From Tretioscincus oriximinensis (Eukaryota; Chordata; Lepidosauria; Squamata; Gymnophthalmidae), in assembly GCA_022410635.1 (NCBI GenBank), contig JAJVDF010000257.1:827139-891138 (forward strand): 64,000 bases of DNA, given 5' to 3'. This document shows positions 59,360-64,000 of the stretch, in pieces. The number at the start of each line of letters is the position of its first letter. The stretch's first letter is position 1. The notes below the pieces were generated by a model that was not told the origin of the DNA, did not search any database, and saw only the letters and a list, made by a program, of their open reading frames with translations. The position numbers and the translations under genes are program-made.

Positions 59360-59690
59360 GATGAGGAAGGACACTAAGTCATTTTAAAGAGAGGTATAGA
59401 AGATTGTAAATTTATCGGTTGAGGAACAAAAGGTAATTTGATAGCTAACCCAATAATCTCCTTGAAGAATTAATACAAATAAAAGGGATTTTTTTCACCT
59501 AGAGAGTCATCACTCTATGGAATTTACAACAACCAGTTTGGAAAGTTTAAGAAAGAATTAGACAAATTCATAGAGGCCAAGAGTATCAATGCCTACTAAA
59601 CTAGATACCTAGATAGTGCTCCAGGTTGGAGAGAAAAGGCCTATATTGCCTTCAGATTCACAAATTGTACACTCAGGGTCATGCCTCACT
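59360..59690 (+). mobile_element. CR1-like 3' fragment, plus strand
   Basis: TTTTTTTCACCTAGAGAGTC, CTATGGAATTTAC, TTAGACAAATTCATAGAGGC and CAATGCCTACTAAACTAG follow CR1 3' order but are diverged. Together with 59125-59345 it forms a head-to-head pair. Confidence 0.6.
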
Positions 59691-60567
59691 CACCATCGAG
59701 TTGTAGTAATTTGACTACAAATATCAAAGTTGTAGTAATTTGACTTAGTTGGAATCCAGATTTTGCTTACCCCCCAAAACTAGGATATTCTGAAATAAAG
59801 TATTGTTCAGATTGTTTTGTTCTGGAATATCCAACTATAGCAGAACAAATTATAGCAGAACAAGTGACATCTAGATGTAGCTTTAGAAATATTAATATTC
59901 TAGTACTTTAATATTTTAGTAAGTTTGCATCTTAATCTAGGTACTTATTGGGACTAAATGTTTCAATATGCAAGAAAATAGAGCAAGCAAATAAATCTTT
60001 TTTTAAAGTAAGTGAGGACAAAAGGACATATTTGTGCAAACTCTTTGGCTGCCTTGTTCCAAACAGACATGGTTTAAGCCTGTTGCTTATCAGTCCTTTG
60101 GCTCTGAAGAGAAACACTGGGTAATTAATTCACTGGTGTCAGTTTGATCAATCTCATTATGCTAACAACAGAGGTCCCGTCATATGACAGAGTGTAACCG
60201 ATACATCATGTGCTACTATTAGTTATGCTGCATGTCAACTTACATTTCTTGCAGTCTGTAGCCATTAGCCAAGGTGCAATACGCTAACTGCTGCTGATTG
60301 TGCATAGACTCATTAGTGCAAATGGTGCTATGCTCTAGAAACAGTGCCAAAATTCATGTAAAACTGACAATTAAGTTAGCTGTGTTACAGAAGAGACTCA
60401 AATCAAATTGGAACCCAGTTTTGTTGTGCTGTTCTATGCATATCTACTAACAGCTAGGAGCTATTCATGTTTCACTACCATAGAATTATATTTTGTGATG
60501 TAACTCCACGCAGTGGTATTAAAAAAAAATTCAAAGTGTTTATAAAGGGTATCTATGAAGTTTCACA
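59691..60567. other. unique stretch with possible conserved noncoding block
   Basis: Bases 60120-60420 show CTCATTATGCTAACAACAGA and GCAATACGCTAACTGCTGCT-type single-copy sequence without repeat match. Conservation is only suspected. Confidence 0.3.
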
Positions 60568-60841
60568 ATAGTAATTAATTCAGCAAAGGAGCTAGCAGCA
60601 CTTTAAGACTAACTTGAGAAAAGTGGTTGGCATAAGCTTTCGTAGACAGGTCTACTTCTTCAGATGCTGAGGGACTAATGTCCCTCAGCATCTGAAGAAG
60701 TCCCTCAGCATCTGAAGAAGTAGACCTGTCTACGAAAGCTTATGCCAACCACTTTTCTCAAATTAGTCTCAAAGTGCTGCTAGCTCCTTTGCTGGACTTT
60801 CTGCTAGACTAACATGGCTATTTCTCTGAAATAGTAATTAA
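60568..60841. mobile_element. Penelope-like palindrome with 11-bp target duplication
   Basis: ATAGTAATTAA lies at 60568-60578 and 60831-60841. The left arm starts CAGCAAAGGAGCTAGCAGCA. The right arm ends with the full terminus CTAACATGGCTATTTCTCTG. At the centre, TCCCTCAGCATCTGAAGAAG is present twice (about 60680-60719), a small extra duplication at the turn. Confidence 0.9.
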
Positions 60842-62706
60842 GTAGAACTTTTAAAAAGAGCATGGGTCAACTTTAATCAAAATAGGACTTAACAACTGAA
60901 AAGTTGGGGTCCCAAGGGTGAAAGAAGCAGCTTTTTTTAGAACTGTGAAATGAAGACTACCCCCTCTGCCGTTTTCTTCTGTTTCCAGCTCCATTTCATC
61001 ATCTGCATAAGATTCGCATTGGCTTCTGGAGTTAACAAACTCATTGGTTGAGAGATCTGTTTTCAAAGTGTCCTCCTCCCGTACTCCATTCTGCCTTTTT
61101 TAAAAAAAATGTGCATGAGTTTTGTGCAAATCCATATTTATAAAAAATATATATACAGATATTTAGTTTTGGGCAAAATAAGGACCCAACCAAAAAATGC
61201 ACAAACCAATCTTTAAAAACTGATTTTACCTCCTTGGAGGGTAAAACAAAATGGAGGCACAACAATGGTTCATGGCAGCATTCACACAGAGGTGCTCCCA
61301 CTATGGGCAACCATATCCAGAGCACAATTAACCCTGAAACTGCTCCTGCGTCACTTCTGAGGGAAAACTCCGTTCTGGTGCCATCTGGTTTTGCAAACAA
61401 TGCATCACAAAACTACTCCCCCTGTGGATTATAGGGGAACTGCATGCACCTACAAAATATTATGAAAATAAATGTCTTAAACAGTAATCTCACATGGTTT
61501 AATGTTTCATTATATGAGTTTGTAGCCTACAAACCTTCAAGTCTGTGCAGAAATTACCCTTTTTATTGGAGGGCATCTCAAGATCCATCCACATGGAGTA
61601 AACTGATCAATTTAGGACTGGTCTAGGGCAATGATGCCTATGAGGTGTGAATGTCTCCCACCCTTCCGCTTAACCATGTCAGTAAAGTAGGATTAACTAC
61701 TCTGAAGTCACCTTTGGGGAGATGGCACGGAGAGAATGAGTGGGCCATCTCACCCATTCAGATGCTGACTTTTCATTCAGATTTTTGGGCTATATATGCA
61801 GCTCAATTTCTGGACAGACATGTGGATCTTGATCAATGTGCCAAGGATTTTAACTCTGCAAGTAGTTGTACACTTACACAGATAACCTGGAGGCCACAGC
61901 AAAGCTCCATGGGTTTTCCATCCCCATCCTGGCTCCCAAGTCAGTTGACTCCATCAAATCATCCAAGAATCTTCATGTAGATAGAACCTCAATGGATTTA
62001 ATTAACCTTTTTGCTACAGCAAGCCTGTGTAGGATTACAATCAGCAGTAAACTACAAATCTCTTCTGGAAAGACAGGGTGAAAGTCTGGTTGGAAGCCTC
62101 CCTTTGATCTCATTTAACTATATTTTGATCTGGTTCAGGTTTTCAGCCAGAACTGTGCCCCCCGCCCTTGCTGTTTTCCTGGAAGGAATCCATGTATTGC
62201 TGATGATTACAACTATACAGCATTTTAGAAAGTTCCCTCGGCTATTGAGAATCGTTTTTCCTCTGTTCTTTGAACAGAAACATGTAATCTTTTTGGATGA
62301 TCAAAGCAATGGAAGCTTCCTATGAACAAAAAAGAGAAAAACAGTTACAGCCTCAAATGGCAGGACAATTTTTAAACATAGTTATAAAAAGAACTAAATA
62401 GCTACTACTATAAAATTCTTGTGCAGCTTCAGAATTTGAAGTTTTCTATCGCATGTAAAAATGGGGTAGGAGTTACAATGTAGTACACATGGATATCAGC
62501 TAATTCATAATAAGAAGTAATCTGTATTATCTAATGAAATACAAAAATTCATACGACCATCATTGGACGAGGTGTTTTTACTGTTTGGAACAGAAACTGT
62601 CCAGCAACACTGACAGAAATTGATATCTTTTATTAATTCTATTCACTGACAATCATTATGCACCATTATGTAACCAGTCCTGAGACCTTTGAATTAGGGG
62701 ATGATA
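60842..62706. other. unique noncoding stretch
   Basis: Chance frames of 60-119 codons overlap at 61.0-62.3 kb on both strands, with no recognised domain. Confidence 0.45.
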
Positions 62707-62727
62707 TAAATGTCAAGAAATAAATAG
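62675..62727 (+). mobile_element. SINE tail remnant (AAATA type)
   Basis: AGTCCTGAGACCTTTGAATT-AGGGGATGATATAAATGTC then AAGAAATAAATAG resembles the tail of the SINE at 54.2 kb. The Penelope insertion nearby used this tail as target. Confidence 0.55.
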
Positions 62728-62921
62728 TCCAGCAAAGGAGCTAGCAGCACTTTGAGACTAACTTGAGAAAAGTGGTTGGCATAAGCTTTCGTAGACAGGT
62801 CTACTTCAAAAGCTTATGCCAACCACTTTTCTCAAGTTAGTCTCAAAGTGCTGCTAGCTCCTTTGCTGGACTTTTTATTTCTTGACATTTATGGCTATTT
62901 CTCTGAAAAAGAAATAAATAG
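62715..62921. mobile_element. Penelope-like palindrome, flank copied into arm
   Basis: The 13-bp direct repeat AAGAAATAAATAG (62715-62727 and 62909-62921) marks the target duplication. The arms (GTCCAGCAAAGGAGCTAGCA and its inverse) meet near 62805. The right arm continues into TTTTATTTCTTGACATTTAT (62873-62892), the inverse of the left target flank at 62707-62726, then ends GGCTATTTCTCTGAAA. Confidence 0.88.
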
Positions 62922-63927
62922 GTGTCTTGAGCCCTTTCTATTTCTGTTTTCCCACTAACAGAACCCTGAATCACTTGTACTAGAGCTGTGTGCAAAATTC
63001 TTCTAGTTCTATAGCAATACTGCCTTCTCACTGTTGACCTTCTGGGAGCTTTACTCATGTTCACTGGTCAAATAATGCAACTGAGTCCATAATGAGTGAA
63101 ATTGCCAAGAGCCTCACCAAGAGCCATTCAATTTGTGAGCAGTTCATCCTTGCCCAACTGTGAAGCCCAAAATGGAAGTTCTCATCATCCATGGTTGCTG
63201 GCCAAATTTTGCTGTGACATCTTGATAGACAGGTACTTCCAGGAGATCTGCTAGGTCCAGTGTGGACACAATATTGGACCCCAACATAATTTTACCCCAT
63301 TGGAGAAGTCTACCATAGTACCCAGTATACAGTGCACCCAGATGCAGTGTTGAGACTTGTTGAGCTTTTCTGATGTTCAAAATACACTGTAAATCTCCAT
63401 TTGATCAAAGTTGAAAGTTCATCAGATTTATGAGAAATTTGCAACGTTTGAGACTTTAAAGAAGTTTATCAAATCTGTGCCCTGCAGTTCTGAGTATATC
63501 TAGTAGCAGCAGACACCAATCGCTACTGAAAGATCAATAAATTTTTCCACAATATAAAACAAATTGGTGTATCAAAGCATTGTGGTCTGTGTATTATCAA
63601 CATCAGGTAATCAGGTTCCAATACAAGCTAATATCAGTCCTTCCAGTTAAGCAGTTTTCAGCTTCTCTAATTTATAAGAAGAAACACTCCACATTTGAAT
63701 ATCAGCAGTTCTGATCACTTAGGCACGATCAAAGCTTTATTCCTAACTAATCCTAACTTTCAGATCAACTTTCTTTGTGTTTATTTTTATATGAAAATAT
63801 AGGGCCTTCTGACACTTACCAATTCCTAAAGGTAACTACCAGTCTCACTTCACCATGGCCATAGATGTACCAAAAGGAGGCAGAATGGGAGTTTTGCTCC
63901 AGGCACAGATTTGGGAAGGGTGCAGTG
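62922..63927. other. unique noncoding stretch
   Basis: No repeat or gene is recognised. Confidence 0.5.
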
Positions 63928-64000
63928 AAGAAGAAGAAGAAGAAGAAGAAGAAGAAGAAGAAGAAGAAGAAGAAGAAGAAGAAGAAGAAGAAGAAGAAGA
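63928..64000 (-). repeat. (GAA)n array at window end
   Basis: At least 24 pure GAA units run off the edge. By analogy with 25.2, 32.7 and 50.9 kb it is probably the tail of a minus-strand SINE just outside the window. Confidence 0.93.

Noticed and set aside
61041..61400. 119-codon minus-strand frame
   Set aside because: It overlaps frames on the plus strand and shows no recognisable family.
1..64000. CRISPR array, operon or other prokaryotic system
   Set aside because: Repeats are eukaryotic transposon remnants and microsatellites; no spacer-repeat pattern and no dense gene layout exist.

Overview
The window looks like intergenic or intronic DNA from a squamate reptile, probably a lizard. 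It is AT-rich. I found no exon, tRNA, rRNA or intact protein-coding gene. The evidence for a squamate is the repeat mix: tRNA-headed SINEs of the Sauria type, CR1-type LINE 3' ends, L1-clade ORF2 fragments, a Penelope-like element with a GIY-YIG domain, and short hAT-type elements. A gecko-like lizard is possible but I cannot prove it. The open frames in the six-frame view are shadows of repeats or chance frames.

Layout. 1-5 kb: a SINE with a huge CTT tail, a folded-back Penelope fragment, and a hAT element whose interior is an assembly gap. 5-11 kb: mostly unique DNA, with a Penelope palindrome at 7.6 kb and a tiny 5'-truncated insertion at 11.0 kb. 11-19 kb: a CR1 fragment, two local tandem duplications, a hAT miniature element, a CR1 copy with an internal deletion (14.4-15.7 kb), a Sauria SINE, and a CR1 copy inserted inside an older repeat (17.1 kb). 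19-28 kb: a foldback element, L1 3' fragments, a Sauria SINE, a very long GAA array on a SINE, and the Penelope fragment that still carries its endonuclease frame (26.8-27.6 kb). 30-34 kb: a perfect 213-bp direct repeat flanking a GC-rich hAT-type element, then a head-to-head SINE pair. 40.6-42.2 kb: the longest L1 fragment. 42-50 kb: mostly unique, with one stretch that looks like conserved noncoding sequence. 50-64 kb: SINE, CR1, Sauria SINE, an L1 tail, an inverted CR1 pair, two further Penelope palindromes, and a GAA array running off the end.

Two themes stand out. First, one Penelope family repeatedly made short inverted (hairpin) insertions with target-site duplications; in one case a copy of the target flank lies inside the hairpin. 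Second, a tRNA-derived SINE ends in a GAA/CTT tract, and most of the purine-rich microsatellites in the window sit at that tail. I saw no evidence of a new multi-gene system. Family names rest on motif recognition, not on a database search.
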